A DNA stretch of 52,605 nucleotides, taken from the NCBI RefSeq assembly GCF_009360615.1, contig NZ_SPEY01000026.1, positions 1 to 52,605 of the forward strand, written 5' to 3'. Each line of letters begins with the position of its first letter. The first letter of the stretch is position 1. Below the pieces are notes generated by a model. That model was not told where the DNA came from. It saw nothing but the letters and a program-made list of their open reading frames with translations, and searched no databases. The position numbers and the translations under genes are program-made. The stretch is from Comamonas sp. GTDB lineage: Bacteria; Pseudomonadota; Gammaproteobacteria; Burkholderiales; Burkholderiaceae_C. Shown here piece after piece: positions 8,415 through 17,181 of this stretch.

Positions 8415-9440
8415 TTATTCGGGCCTGACGCCGGCCTTGTCGAGCAGGGCCTTGTTGCGCCTGAGTTCGGCGGCAATCTGGGCCGGGAACTGGGAAGGAG
8501 GTGTCTCCGTTGCCGTGGCGCCCAGATTCTTCAGATGCGTTTGCACCTCGGGCAGGTGGACGGCCTTGACGGCCGCGTCCTGCAGCTGTTTCACGATGGG
8601 CGCCGGTGTGTTGGCGGGGACGACCAGCCCGAACCAGCTGATGCCGAGTTCGTTGAGTTCGTCGTAGCCCAGTTCCTTGAAGGTCGGCACGTTGGGCAGA
8701 TCGGGCGAGCGGCCATGCGAAGCGACGACCACCGGAAGCAGCTTGCCGCCCTTGATCTGGGGCATGGCCGAAGGCAACTGGTCGGTCATGATCTGGACCA
8801 TGCCGGCCAGGGCATCGTTGAGGGCAGGTCCGTTGCCCCGATAAGGCACGATCTGGATCTGGGTCTTCATGGTCTCGTTGAACGATGCAACCATCAGATG
8901 ACCCAGTGTTCCAAGACCCGGCACCCCGGCGCTGTAGGTGCCAGGCTGGGCCTTGATCTTGGCGAGAAAGTCCTTGAAGTTGCTCACGCCCATCTTGGGG
9001 TGAGCCATGTAGACCGACGGCATGGTCACGAGATTGGCCACCGGCAGAAGCTTGCCTTCGATCTTCCTGGCGCGTTGGTAGAGCAGGGGGTTGATGGTGG
9101 CCGTGCTCACGGTTGCCATCCCGATGCTGTAACCATCCGGCGCAGCCTGGGCGATGGCTTCGCTGCCGATCAGCCCCCCGGCTCCGCCCTTGTTGTCCAC
9201 AATCACAGGCTGTCCCAGCGTGCTGCGCAGGCCTTCGGCTATCACCCTGGCCACGATGTCGGTGGAGCCTCCGGCCGCAAAGGGCACGATGAGCCTGACG
9301 GGCTTGCTGGGATAGGCGTCCGCGGCCAACGCCTGCGAAGCAGCCAGGGCCCACAGGGCGCCGGCAATGGCCAGTGAGAGCCGGCCGAAACGGCCCGTAA
9401 AGGCATGGGGGCAGCAGCGGGGGCGTGAAGAGATGGACAT
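8415..9440 (-). CDS. Bug-family (TctC-like) extracytoplasmic solute-binding protein
   Basis: A 341-aa periplasmic binding protein. A signal peptide covers about residues 1-39 (hydrophobic LSLAIAGALWALA, cleavage after ALA). The mature protein starts AADAYPSKPVRLIVPFAAGGSTD, the Bug hallmark. The ATG at 9440 has AGGAG eight bases upstream; the frame is open to 9665 without a better start. Bug proteins are greatly expanded in Burkholderiales and most are orphans without TctA/TctB membrane genes, as here. The M20 hydrolase gene follows and is probably co-transcribed. The ligand, probably a carboxylated molecule, is unknown. Confidence 0.9.
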   Translation of the reverse strand: MSISSRPRCCPHAFTGRFGRLSLAIAGALWALAASQALAADAYPSKPVRLIVPFAAGGSTDIVARVIAEGLRSTLGQPVIVDNKGGAGGLIGSEAIAQAAPDGYSIGMATVSTATINPLLYQRARKIEGKLLPVANLVTMPSVYMAHPKMGVSNFKDFLAKIKAQPGTYSAGVPGLGTLGHLMVASFNETMKTQIQIVPYRGNGPALNDALAGMVQIMTDQLPSAMPQIKGGKLLPVVVASHGRSPDLPNVPTFKELGYDELNELGISWFGLVVPANTPAPIVKQLQDAAVKAVHLPEVQTHLKNLGATATETPPSQFPAQIAAELRRNKALLDKAGVRPE

Positions 9441-10024
9441 GGAAGGCTCCTGAAGGATATCGGCCGAGCCGTGCCTGCACCCTCGGTGCTGTTCACGAAT
9501 TTCTGCCGTCATGGAGATGAAATATAGAAATTTCGGAAGCCGGGCAGTCGATGCTATTTGCGGGTAGCTATAAGCTATACCGATACCTGGCAGGTGCTCT
9601 TCCCTGGAGGGATGTATGCTGATCAGTACAAACCCTTGGTTTCTGTCTGGACCTGCCCACCGCAATCAGCTGCGGCGGAAGGGATGCTGCTCGGCTTCGC
9701 GGCGCAGGCCTTTGCAGGCTGCACTCTGTCCGTGCCGGGTGACCTCGGACGTGCGGGTCTGTCGGGTTCCGGCCATCGATCCCGGCATGCTGGGGAGTTG
9801 TCATAATCGGCGGCTGTCCGGATCGGGCTGCCATGCCGGCCCGTGACGTGAGCGGTGGGCACCGGGCGAGGCGATCAGGGGCTCCGGACCCCTGGCCGCA
9901 GGGGCCGTTGAACGGCACAGGGGCTGTATTGTGTGCACAATGGTGCCCGGCTCGGACCCGCGCCTCGTGCATCCCGTTGCTGCTTTATATTGATTCGCGT
10001 CACAGACCATCCAGAGAAGACCGC
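9441..10024. other. Divergent intergenic region
   Basis: This 584-bp region separates the Bug/M20 genes (minus) from the amino-acid ABC genes (plus) and should hold both promoters. No supported gene is seen. An AT-rich patch at about 9510-9535 (GAAATATAGAAATTTC) lies upstream of the Bug gene. A near-palindrome ATTGTGTGCACAAT at 9928-9941 lies about 85 bp before the ABC binding-protein start and could be a regulator site, but this is weak. Confidence 0.5.
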
Positions 10025-10927
10025 ATGTCGATCAAATCCATTCTGAAATCCACCGTGGTGGCCATGACGATCGCGACCAGCGGGTCGCTTTTCGCGCAGG
10101 GCACGCCCATCAATGCAGCGGCGTATGACGCGCTGGTGGCGCAGGGCCCTGTCGCAGACGCCGCGACCATTGCATCGAGTACCTGGGCCAGCAAGATCAA
10201 GCAGGCGGGCATGCTGCGTCTGGGCAGCACGCAAACCTCGAACCTTTTCTCTCTGCTCAACGAGAAAGACGGCAAGATCCGTGGCTTCGACCTCGGTCTG
10301 GCCCAGCTCATCACGCGCTATATCCTGGGCGATGCGGCCAAGTACCAGTTCACACAGGTGACCTCGTCCACGCGCGAGCAGGTGCTTATCAACAACCAGG
10401 TGGACATGGTTCTCGCCACCTACTCCATCACCCCTGCGCGCGCCGAGAAGATCTCGTTTGCCGGCCCGTACTACACATCGCAGTCCGGGGTGCTCGTCAA
10501 GTCGAACAACAAGTCGGTTCAGTCGTACAACGACCTCGGGGGCAAGAAGGTCGCCACGCAAGCGGGTTCCACGGGGCCGGCGATATTGGCGCAGTACGCT
10601 CCGAAGGCGGTCGTGCAGGAGTTCCAGACGCACCAGGAAGCCCTCGATGCATTGCGTCAGGGACGCGTGGATGCTTACGTGACCGATTACACACTGCTGC
10701 TCAATGCCCTGAGCCTCGGCACCAGCAACGCGCGCCTGGCGGGCACGCCCTTCGGTGCTCAGGACCCCTATGGCGTGGGACTGCCCAAGGGCTCTGACGG
10801 CGTGGCATTCATCAATGCTTTCCTGAAGAAGCTGGAGGCGGACGGTACCTGGGCCAAGCTCTGGACCATCTCCATAGGCCAGCGCACCGGCAGCACCACT
10901 GTTCCTGCGCCGCCCGCCCTTCCTTGA
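10025..10927 (+). CDS. Amino-acid type ABC transporter substrate-binding protein (SBP_bac_3)
   Basis: A 300-aa periplasmic protein. The signal peptide is at about 1-25 (VVAMTIATSGSLFAQ). The body has the family-3 binding protein pattern: GMLRLGSTQTSN, KIRGFDLGLAQLI, NNQVDMVLATYSITPARAE, ISFAGPYYTSQSGVLVK and VDAYVTDYTLL, as in glutamate/glutamine/polar amino-acid binders. The ATG at 10025 begins a clear signal peptide after a GAGAAGA ribosome-binding site; the open frame further upstream has no protein-like sequence. It is first in an operon with two permease genes. No ATP-binding subunit follows. Confidence 0.88.
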   Translation: MSIKSILKSTVVAMTIATSGSLFAQGTPINAAAYDALVAQGPVADAATIASSTWASKIKQAGMLRLGSTQTSNLFSLLNEKDGKIRGFDLGLAQLITRYILGDAAKYQFTQVTSSTREQVLINNQVDMVLATYSITPARAEKISFAGPYYTSQSGVLVKSNNKSVQSYNDLGGKKVATQAGSTGPAILAQYAPKAVVQEFQTHQEALDALRQGRVDAYVTDYTLLLNALSLGTSNARLAGTPFGAQDPYGVGLPKGSDGVAFINAFLKKLEADGTWAKLWTISIGQRTGSTTVPAPPALP

Positions 10928-10929
10928 CG

Positions 10930-11592
10930 ATGGGTGAGGTTTCCAGGCTGCTTGCCGACCATGGGCCTGCCTTCTGGCAGGCCCTGTTGCTGACGTGGAA
11001 GCTCACGCTGATGTCCTTTGTGCCCGGGGTCCTGCTGGGTACGGCCATCGCGGTGCTTCGGCTCATGCCGCTGCCGCCGCTGCGCGTGGCGCTGACTGTC
11101 TACGTCGAGATCTTCCGCAACATTCCCAGCGTGGCACTGCTGATCTTCATCGTTTTCGCGTTGCCCGATCTCGACCTCGTGATTGACTATGAGCCCAGCG
11201 TGATCCTGACGCTGACGCTGGTCTGCTCCGCATTCACGGCGGATTACCTGCGCTCGGGTATCAACACCATTCCCGGCGCGCAGATCGAAGCCGCACTCAG
11301 CCTGGGCATGAGGCCGATGCAGGTGGTTGCTGCCGTCGTACTGCCGCAGGCGCTGCGTTCGGTGGTGCAGCCGATGACTTCGTTGCTGATCGCATTGATG
11401 CTATCGACCTCGCTGGCGTCGCAGTTGCCGTTTCCGGGTCGAGAGCTGACGGCACTCGTCTCCAAGATGGCCAACGACTCGGCGCTCGGCATCGCCGCAT
11501 TCGCCGTCGCTGCCACGATGTATGTCGCGACAGGCCTGCTCATCGCCTGGGCAGGCGCGGTCCTGGAAAAGAAAGTGCGGATACTGCGATGA
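10930..11592 (+). CDS. Amino-acid ABC transporter permease (His/Glu/Gln/Arg type)
   Basis: A 220-aa inner-membrane protein with about five hydrophobic segments and the family signatures YVEIFRNIPSVALLIFIVFALP (first part) and QIEAALSLGMRPMQVVAAVVLPQALR, the EAA loop that contacts the ATPase. It starts two bases after the binding-protein stop; a TTG at 10924 is an alternative start. Its end overlaps the next permease by 4 bp (ATGA), so the two are probably translationally coupled and form a heterodimer. Confidence 0.87.
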   Translation: MGEVSRLLADHGPAFWQALLLTWKLTLMSFVPGVLLGTAIAVLRLMPLPPLRVALTVYVEIFRNIPSVALLIFIVFALPDLDLVIDYEPSVILTLTLVCSAFTADYLRSGINTIPGAQIEAALSLGMRPMQVVAAVVLPQALRSVVQPMTSLLIALMLSTSLASQLPFPGRELTALVSKMANDSALGIAAFAVAATMYVATGLLIAWAGAVLEKKVRILR

Positions 11593-12389
11593 GCCGCTCC
11601 CTGGAAGAGATTCTGTTTGCAGCGCCTGGCCCGCAGGCCCGCGCCGTGACGCGGGCGATGAGCCTGATTGCTGCGGCTGCGCTGCTGGTGCTGGCTGTGG
11701 CCGTCGCGGTCCGATTCCACTCTGCGGGTCAGCTTGAGGCCCCCTATTGGGAATTCTTTGCCTGGTCGACGACCTGGCGTTTTCTTGCCGAAGGCCTGCT
11801 TGGCACGCTGGCATCGTCGGCAATGGCCGCCCTCATTTCCCTGGCCCTCGGCTTGCTGCTGCTCGCGGGGCGGCTGTCGCGGCTGAGCTTGCTGCGCTGG
11901 CCTAGCATTGCGGCCATCGAGTTCCTGCGTGGCACGCCTACGCTGCTGCTCATCTACGTGTGTTTTCTGGTGCTGCCGTCGATCGGGATCAGGCTGAGCA
12001 CCTATTGGATGCTGACCTTGCCCATCGGCCTGAGCACCGCAGCCGTGGTCGCCGAGGTCTACCGCGCCGGCGTGCTGGCCGTTCCGCGCGGCCAGACGGA
12101 TGCTGCGCGCAGCCTGGGGCTGAGCGAAGCGCAGGTGTTTTTCTTCGTCGTCTTTCCGCAGGCCCTTCGCTACATTGTTCCGGCACTGGTTGCACAACTG
12201 GTCATCGTCGTCAAGGACACCACCTTCGGTTATGTGGTCACCTACGGCGAACTCATGCAGAACGCCAAGGTGCTCATTGCGAACTACCATTCGCTGGTGC
12301 CGGTGTATCTGGTCGTTGCGGCGCTGTACTGTCTTGTGAACTACGCCATCTCAAGGGCGAGCCATCGGCTGGGCCGGCCCATGCACTGA
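11589..12389 (+). CDS. Amino-acid ABC transporter permease, second subunit
   Basis: A 266-aa inner-membrane protein. It shows the same fold as the preceding gene: an N-terminal membrane anchor (SLIAAAALLVLAVAVAV), EFLRGTPTLLLIYVCFLVLP, and the EAA loop QTDAARSLGLSEAQVFFFVVFPQALR. The ATG overlaps the TGA of the first permease. The N-terminal extension of about 50 residues is typical of one partner in heterodimeric polar amino-acid importers (AotQ/AotM-like). The ATPase needed for transport is not encoded within the next several kilobases, so it must be supplied from elsewhere. Confidence 0.87.
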   Translation: MSRSLEEILFAAPGPQARAVTRAMSLIAAAALLVLAVAVAVRFHSAGQLEAPYWEFFAWSTTWRFLAEGLLGTLASSAMAALISLALGLLLLAGRLSRLSLLRWPSIAAIEFLRGTPTLLLIYVCFLVLPSIGIRLSTYWMLTLPIGLSTAAVVAEVYRAGVLAVPRGQTDAARSLGLSEAQVFFFVVFPQALRYIVPALVAQLVIVVKDTTFGYVVTYGELMQNAKVLIANYHSLVPVYLVVAALYCLVNYAISRASHRLGRPMH

Positions 12390-12876
12390 CTGCTCCGGAG
12401 GCAGTCCGGTGAGACGGGCCTGGGCAGCGCGAACAGGCGCAGCTTCAAGGCTGGTGACCCGCCGCATGGGCGGCATGACCGTGTCTGATCAGGGTGCATG
12501 AACGCAGCGTTGCCGAGGTGCTTTCGCTGAGCGACGTCCGCCGGCGCTCGGCCCCGGGGGCTGGTAAGCCTGGCCGATGGGCGCCGGCACCAGTCGGCGG
12601 GATTCTCGGCGCGCCGAGCTGCTTGGCGGATTCCGGCATCCTCCGAAGACCATGCTCATGGGGCATTTGCAGCGACAATCCAGTGGTGTCGCGTTGCTGC
12701 CAGCCGCTCAAGCGTGGGCGCAGGCTTTGGCCGATGTCTGCAAGCTTGCCGAATCCCGGTCATGCCGATGCTTGATGCAGCTGTGCGCTTCCCGAGAGCG
12801 GCCGGGTTCGTCGCAAGCGCAGGCCGCAGGTGCCCGCGCTAGCGACGGACGTTGTTGAAACCATTGCCATCGGGCG
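12390..12876. other. Intergenic stretch without a recognisable gene
   Basis: These 487 bp lie between the last ABC permease and a LysR gene. The position where the ATPase of the transporter might be expected contains no Walker A, Walker B or ABC signature in any frame. Short open frames here lack motifs and ribosome-binding sites. Confidence 0.5.
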
Positions 12877-13902
12877 ATGACATCCGTTGAAATCATGGCT
12901 GCTGACTCTTGTCTTTCCCAGGTGCCGGCAGGGGCTGCGGCTGCAAGCCCCGAGGGGCGCCTGCTCTTTTCCCGCCTGGTCAAGCAGGTGCGGCTGCGTC
13001 AGTTGCAGCTGTTGCTGGCGTTGCAGCAGTGTGGCTCGGTGATGCAGGCGGCAGCGGCGCTGCACATGAGCCAGTCGGCCGCGACCCAGGCACTGGCCGA
13101 GCTGGAGAGGGTGCTGGACATCCAGCTTTTCGAACGCCATGCGCGCGGCATGCGGCCCACAGTGGCAGGGCAGGCCCTGATCGATGCGGCACGCAGCATG
13201 CTGGTGGGCCTGCAGGAAGTCTCCGAGTCGCTGGCCTCCATCCGTCGCGGGGCATCGGCAGCGTTGCGCCTGGGGGCCATTCCGGCAGCTGCGCTTTCGG
13301 TGCTGTCCCGGCTGCTGCCGCGTTTTTACGAGGCACACCCTCAGGTCTATGTGGATGTGCACGAGGATGCCAGTGCCCCTTTGCTGTCGCAGCTCATGGC
13401 CTCCGGACTCGATGTGGTGTTCTGCCGCCGGCCGCAGCTATTGCCGGCGGAGTACGCCTTCGAGCCGCTGCTGCTGGATGCGGCCTTGGTCATTGCCGAT
13501 GCAGACCATCCGTTGGTCGGGCGCCGCGATGTGCCGCTGCCGGCATTGAGGGGCGCGCGCTGGGTGCTGCCGAGCTTTGGTATCGCGGTGCGCCACATCG
13601 TGGAGACCGAAGTGCTGCCGGTTCTGGAGGATGCCTCCTGGTTTCCGGCCTCCACCGTGTCCCTGCCCGTTCTCGAAGGTCTGCTCACCCAGCCCGGGGC
13701 CGTATCGCTGGTGCCCCGCAGCATTCTTCCGGGACTGTGTTCCCGGGGGCGTGTGCGTGCGCTGGATGTGCGTATCGAAGGGCGCTTGCCGCCCTTGGGG
13801 GCGGTGTACCGCACAGACCATGCGCCGGCGCTGCTGAAGGAGATGCTCAGCCTCTGGCATCGGCTCGCGCTGCCTCATGCGGCAGTGCCGCAGAGGCTGT
13901 GA
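12877..13902 (+). CDS. LysR-family transcriptional regulator
   Basis: A 341-aa regulator with an N-terminal winged helix-turn-helix at about 35-95 (RQLQLLLALQQCGSVMQAA, HMSQSAATQALAELER, LFERHARGMRPT) and a periplasmic-binding-like effector domain from about 120. The N-terminus is about 30 residues longer than usual; a second ATG at 12895 is also possible. Neither start has a strong ribosome-binding site. It is convergent with cobF. Its targets are unknown; the amino-acid ABC operon just upstream on the same strand is one candidate. Confidence 0.88.
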   Translation: MTSVEIMAADSCLSQVPAGAAAASPEGRLLFSRLVKQVRLRQLQLLLALQQCGSVMQAAAALHMSQSAATQALAELERVLDIQLFERHARGMRPTVAGQALIDAARSMLVGLQEVSESLASIRRGASAALRLGAIPAAALSVLSRLLPRFYEAHPQVYVDVHEDASAPLLSQLMASGLDVVFCRRPQLLPAEYAFEPLLLDAALVIADADHPLVGRRDVPLPALRGARWVLPSFGIAVRHIVETEVLPVLEDASWFPASTVSLPVLEGLLTQPGAVSLVPRSILPGLCSRGRVRALDVRIEGRLPPLGAVYRTDHAPALLKEMLSLWHRLALPHAAVPQRL

Positions 13903-13995
13903 CCGGCATGGCGCCTGTGCCGGACTATCAGGCCCTGTTGACGCCATGCGCCGCAGAGGTGCTGTCAGGCGACGCATGCGCCTTGGCAACCTGGG

Positions 13996-14754
13996 TCAGG
14001 GGGCGGCGACCCTGCGCAACAGGTAGATGTCCATGATCCAGCCATTCTGCTCGCGGGCCAGCGAGCGCCTGCTGGTGATCTCCGGCGCGATCTGTCGAAG
14101 CCGGCCCTGCATGAGCATTTGCTGGGGCATGCCCAGATAGGCGCCCCAGTAGATGTCGACATCGGTGTCTTGCAGCTGTTCGTAGCTGCATTGACCGTCC
14201 AGCATCACGACCAGGGTGTTCACCCCGGATGGCCAGCCGCTCTCGCGCAGCTGGCGACCGGTGGTGATCAGGAACGGTTCGCCGATTTCATTGAGGGCAA
14301 TGCCGTGGGCACTGCACAGCACCTGCATGGATGTGATGCCGGGCACCACGCGTACCTGTTCTCGGGCCAGGCCCAGCCGCGAGGCGATGCGCAGCGTGCT
14401 GTCGTAGAGGGACGGATCACCCCAGACGAGCAGTGCCACGCGTCCAGAGCGGGCAGGTAGGTGGTCCAGAAGAGTGGCCTGCCAGCGCCGGGCAATGGCG
14501 TCATGCCACTCATCCACCTGCTGGTCGTAGTCCGATCCCTGCTGGCGGCGTCGGGGCATGTCGAAGTGCGCAATTCGGCTCTCTCCAACGGCCAGGTTTT
14601 GCAGCAGTGACAGGCGCACCTGAGCCAGTTCCGCCTTGCTGTCATCCTTGTGGGGCAACAGGACCAGGTCGGCGCTGCGAATGGCTTTCTCGGCCTCCCG
14701 GGTGAGGTGATCCGGGTTGCCGGTGCCGATGCCGATCAGGAACAGCTCCAGCAT
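13996..14754 (-). CDS. cobF: Precorrin-6A synthase (deacetylating)
   Basis: A 252-aa SAM-dependent methyltransferase of the tetrapyrrole methylase family. It methylates C1 of precorrin-5 and releases acetate to give precorrin-6A, a step specific to the aerobic B12 pathway. Seen: LFLIGIGTGNPDHLT at the N-terminus, VALLVWGDPSLYDSTLRI and VVPGITSMQVLCSAHGIALN. The ATG at 14754 overlaps the cobM stop as TGATG; a GTG one codon upstream is equivalent. It is the last gene of cobL-cobE-cobM-cobF. Confidence 0.92.
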   Translation of the reverse strand: MLELFLIGIGTGNPDHLTREAEKAIRSADLVLLPHKDDSKAELAQVRLSLLQNLAVGESRIAHFDMPRRRQQGSDYDQQVDEWHDAIARRWQATLLDHLPARSGRVALLVWGDPSLYDSTLRIASRLGLAREQVRVVPGITSMQVLCSAHGIALNEIGEPFLITTGRQLRESGWPSGVNTLVVMLDGQCSYEQLQDTDVDIYWGAYLGMPQQMLMQGRLRQIAPEITSRRSLAREQNGWIMDIYLLRRVAAP

Positions 14755-15548
14755 CACGCGCCCTCGGTGCCGTGAGGGAAACGTGGCTCGTCGCCACGGG
14801 GCCGGTAGCGGCGGTCATAGTCGTTGGCATAGAGCCGGCTGCTGCCGAATTCCTGCTGGCTCAGTGTGGCCCCGACCAGAATCAGCGCGCTGCGCTGCAG
14901 GGGATTGGACTGGGCGGCACTGGCAATGTCTCTCACGCGGATGCGCAGCAGCTGCTCGTCCGGCCAGGAGGCCCGCCACACAATGGCTGCGGGGCAATCC
15001 GCGCCGTAATGGCTGGTGAGCTCCCGCTGCACCTGGTCTGCAACATGGACCGACAGGTGGATGGCCAGCACGGCACCTGTCGCTGCGAAGGCGGCCAGGG
15101 TCTCGCCATCAGGCATGGTCGATGCCCGCCCCGAAGTGCGCGTCAGCACCACCGATTGGCAGGAGCCCGGCAAAGTCAGCTCGGCCTCCAGCGCTGCGGC
15201 TGCGGCGCTGAAAGCGGGAACCCCGGGCGTGACGGTATAGGGGATGTTCAATTCGCGCAGGGCGCGCAGCTGCTCGCCCATGGCAGACCAGATGCTCAGG
15301 TCTCCGGAGTGCAGGCGCGCGATATCCAGCCCTTGCGCGTGTGCGAACTGTATTTCGGCCACGATGTCCTGCAGCGACAGCGGAGCGGTGTTGACGAGAC
15401 GGGCTCCGGCGGGGCAGTGCGCCAGCAGCTCTTGGGGCACCAGCGAACCTGCGTAGAGACACACAGGCGAGGCGGCCAGCAGATTGCGTCCGCGAATGGT
15501 GATGAGGTCGGCCGCACCGGGGCCGGCTCCGATGAAATGAACGGTCAA
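14754..15548 (-). CDS. cobM: Precorrin-4 C11-methyltransferase
   Basis: A 264-aa tetrapyrrole methylase that makes precorrin-5. Seen: [18 protein letters not shown] at the N-terminus, [16 protein letters not shown] and [20 protein letters not shown]. The frame is open far upstream, but homology begins at the TTG at 15548, which overlaps the cobE TGA as TTGA and has GGAG seven bases upstream. I therefore take the rare TTG as start; the ATG nearby (15554) belongs to the cobE frame. The low-efficiency start plus overlap implies translational coupling to cobE. Confidence 0.9.
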   Translation of the reverse strand: MTVHFIGAGPGAADLITIRGRNLLAASPVCLYAGSLVPQELLAHCPAGARLVNTAPLSLQDIVAEIQFAHAQGLDIARLHSGDLSIWSAMGEQLRALRELNIPYTVTPGVPAFSAAAAALEAELTLPGSCQSVVLTRTSGRASTMPDGETLAAFAATGAVLAIHLSVHVADQVQRELTSHYGADCPAAIVWRASWPDEQLLRIRVRDIASAAQSNPLQRSALILVGATLSQQEFGSSRLYANDYDRRYRPRGDEPRFPHGTEGA

Positions 15549-15988
15549 GGCATAACTCCAGGGATCAATGAGGTGGGAGGCGTCACGCCGGCAATCGCCA
15601 GCGTCGCACGTCGGTCTTCCGAGACGGTACGCAGCACCAGCAGACGGGCATGGGGCAGGGCGGAGCTGGCGCGTAGGGCCAGGGCTTCGGCGACGCTGCC
15701 CGTGGCAAAGCGCTGTTGCAGTCTGGCGGAACGGGATGGCGTGGCGACCCGGGCAATTGCGTCTTCGGTCCAGGTCTTCCAGTCGATCGGGCCCCGGATC
15801 TGGTTCGCCCAGTCCTGCAAGGCGCGAGCGGCACAAGTCTGGCTTCTGGTAGCCAGCAGGGCAAAGGTCCAGCGACAGGGCACTGAACCCGCACAATCGA
15901 GGGTCTGGACGGCCTGGGTCCAGCAACTCTCGAACGATTCAGCCAGGGCTCCGGCCTGAAAGCCCCAGCCTGCAAACAGATATCTCAC
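15545..15988 (-). CDS. cobE: CobE / CbiG C-terminal domain cobalamin protein
   Basis: A 147-aa protein matching the CbiG C-terminal (CobE) family: [12 protein letters not shown] at the N-terminus, [11 protein letters not shown] in the middle and the short strand ATLAIAGV near the end. CobE is found in aerobic B12 clusters next to CobM; its exact role is not settled. The GTG at 15988 overlaps the cobL stop as GTGA and is preceded by GGAG. The frame stays open upstream through cobL without family similarity. Length is normal for stand-alone CobE. Confidence 0.82.
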   Translation of the reverse strand: MRYLFAGWGFQAGALAESFESCWTQAVQTLDCAGSVPCRWTFALLATRSQTCAARALQDWANQIRGPIDWKTWTEDAIARVATPSRSARLQQRFATGSVAEALALRASSALPHARLLVLRTVSEDRRATLAIAGVTPPTSLIPGVMP

Positions 15989-17181
15989 GGGTGGCTCCAG
16001 ACCCACTGCACCAGGGGGCGAGCCGGCGCCCAGGAGTGCATGCTGCCCAGGCTCTGTGCCTCGCTCCATTGCAGCTGATGCAGCTGGCCGCCATGCGTGT
16101 GGTGCAGCTGCAGCAGCAGCGCCTGGGTCTGCAGCGCAACGGCGTTCACCACCAGCCGCCAGGGCCCGGAAAGCTGCATGCACAGGGCATCGAACAGCGC
16201 TGCGCTGAAGCCGCCGCCCACAAAGACGGCCTGAGGTTGAGGTTGCAGGCGGGGAAGGGCGGCCAGCGCATGGTCATGTACCACTTCGAGCGCTGCCGCA
16301 TAGCGTTGGGCGTTCAGTGCAATATTGGCTGCACGCTCGGCATGTTGCTCCACGCAGATGGCCTGGCCACCCGCCAGACACCACTCGACGGCGACCGAGC
16401 CAGAACCGGCTCCCAGATCCCAGAGCCACTCGCCCTGGCGCGGTGCCAGGGCGGCGAGCGTCATCGCTCGCACAGGGCTCTTGGTGATCTGACCGTCGTG
16501 CACGAAGGCATCGATGGGCCTGCCGGCCACCTGGGGCAGACCTGACTGACCGCGCGCTTCGAAAGCGGCCGTCACGGGGGCTTTGGCCGGCTGGCTCTCC
16601 ATCAAGGCCGCCAGCTCTTGCGCCGTGCCGTTGCGCGTGCGCTGCTGGTCGCTGCCTGCCTGCTCCACCAGCCACAATGGGCTGTCGCCCCAGCCCTGCT
16701 GCACCAGCCATCGTGCCAGGTCCCGAGCGGCCGGGCCATCGCGCAACAGGCAGATGAAGCGCTGGCGCGGTGCCAGCAAAGGCGTCAGGGTGTTCAGGGG
16801 GCGTGCATGCAGGCCCAGGCAGTGTGCGTGCTCCTGGGACCAGCCCAGCTCGCCGGCAACCCAGGCGAATGTGGAGGGTTGCGGGTAATTGCGCCACTCG
16901 CCCAGCTCCAGGTGCCGGGCCAGCGATGCCCCGGCACCGAAGTGAAAGGGATCGCCGGACACCAGCACGGCCACGCCTTGCTGTCCACGCAGTTGCAGCA
17001 CGGGATCGACGCTGAAGGGGACGGGCCATGCCCGTCCACGGGATCCTGACTGCGCCAGCGCCAGATGACGCGGACTGCCGAACACAACACTGGCATCATC
17101 CAGGGCTCGACGCGCTGCAGGGCTCAGGCCTTCCAGCCCTGATGGATGAATTCCGATAATGGAAAGCCACGGATTGGCCAT
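15985..17181 (-). CDS. cobL: Precorrin-6Y C5,15-methyltransferase (decarboxylating)
   Basis: A 398-aa two-domain enzyme. The N-terminal CbiE-like methylase covers about 1-200 (LSIIGIHPSGLEGLS, VAVLVSGDPFHFG); the C-terminal CbiT-like Rossmann methyltransferase covers about 220-398 (LWDLGAGSGSVAVEW as SAM motif I). It methylates C5 and C15 and decarboxylates the C12 acetate side chain. The ATG at 17181 has AAGGAG upstream and gives the family start; a start at 17208 would add nine unsupported residues. The start overlaps the divergent cobK start inside a single CATG. First gene of cobL-cobE-cobM-cobF. Confidence 0.93.
   Translation of the reverse strand: MANPWLSIIGIHPSGLEGLSPAARRALDDASVVFGSPRHLALAQSGSRGRAWPVPFSVDPVLQLRGQQGVAVLVSGDPFHFGAGASLARHLELGEWRNYPQPSTFAWVAGELGWSQEHAHCLGLHARPLNTLTPLLAPRQRFICLLRDGPAARDLARWLVQQGWGDSPLWLVEQAGSDQQRTRNGTAQELAALMESQPAKAPVTAAFEARGQSGLPQVAGRPIDAFVHDGQITKSPVRAMTLAALAPRQGEWLWDLGAGSGSVAVEWCLAGGQAICVEQHAERAANIALNAQRYAAALEVVHDHALAALPRLQPQPQAVFVGGGFSAALFDALCMQLSGPWRLVVNAVALQTQALLLQLHHTHGGQLHQLQWSEAQSLGSMHSWAPARPLVQWVWSHP

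Noticed and set aside
9928..9941. Near-palindrome ATTGTGTGCACAAT upstream of the amino-acid binding-protein gene
   Set aside because: The match to a regulator site is weak and no matching regulator is next to it; mentioned only under the intergenic entry.
12909..14036. Open frame of 375 codons on the plus strand
   Set aside because: Out-of-frame shadow of the LysR gene, Gly/Ala/Arg-rich and without motifs.
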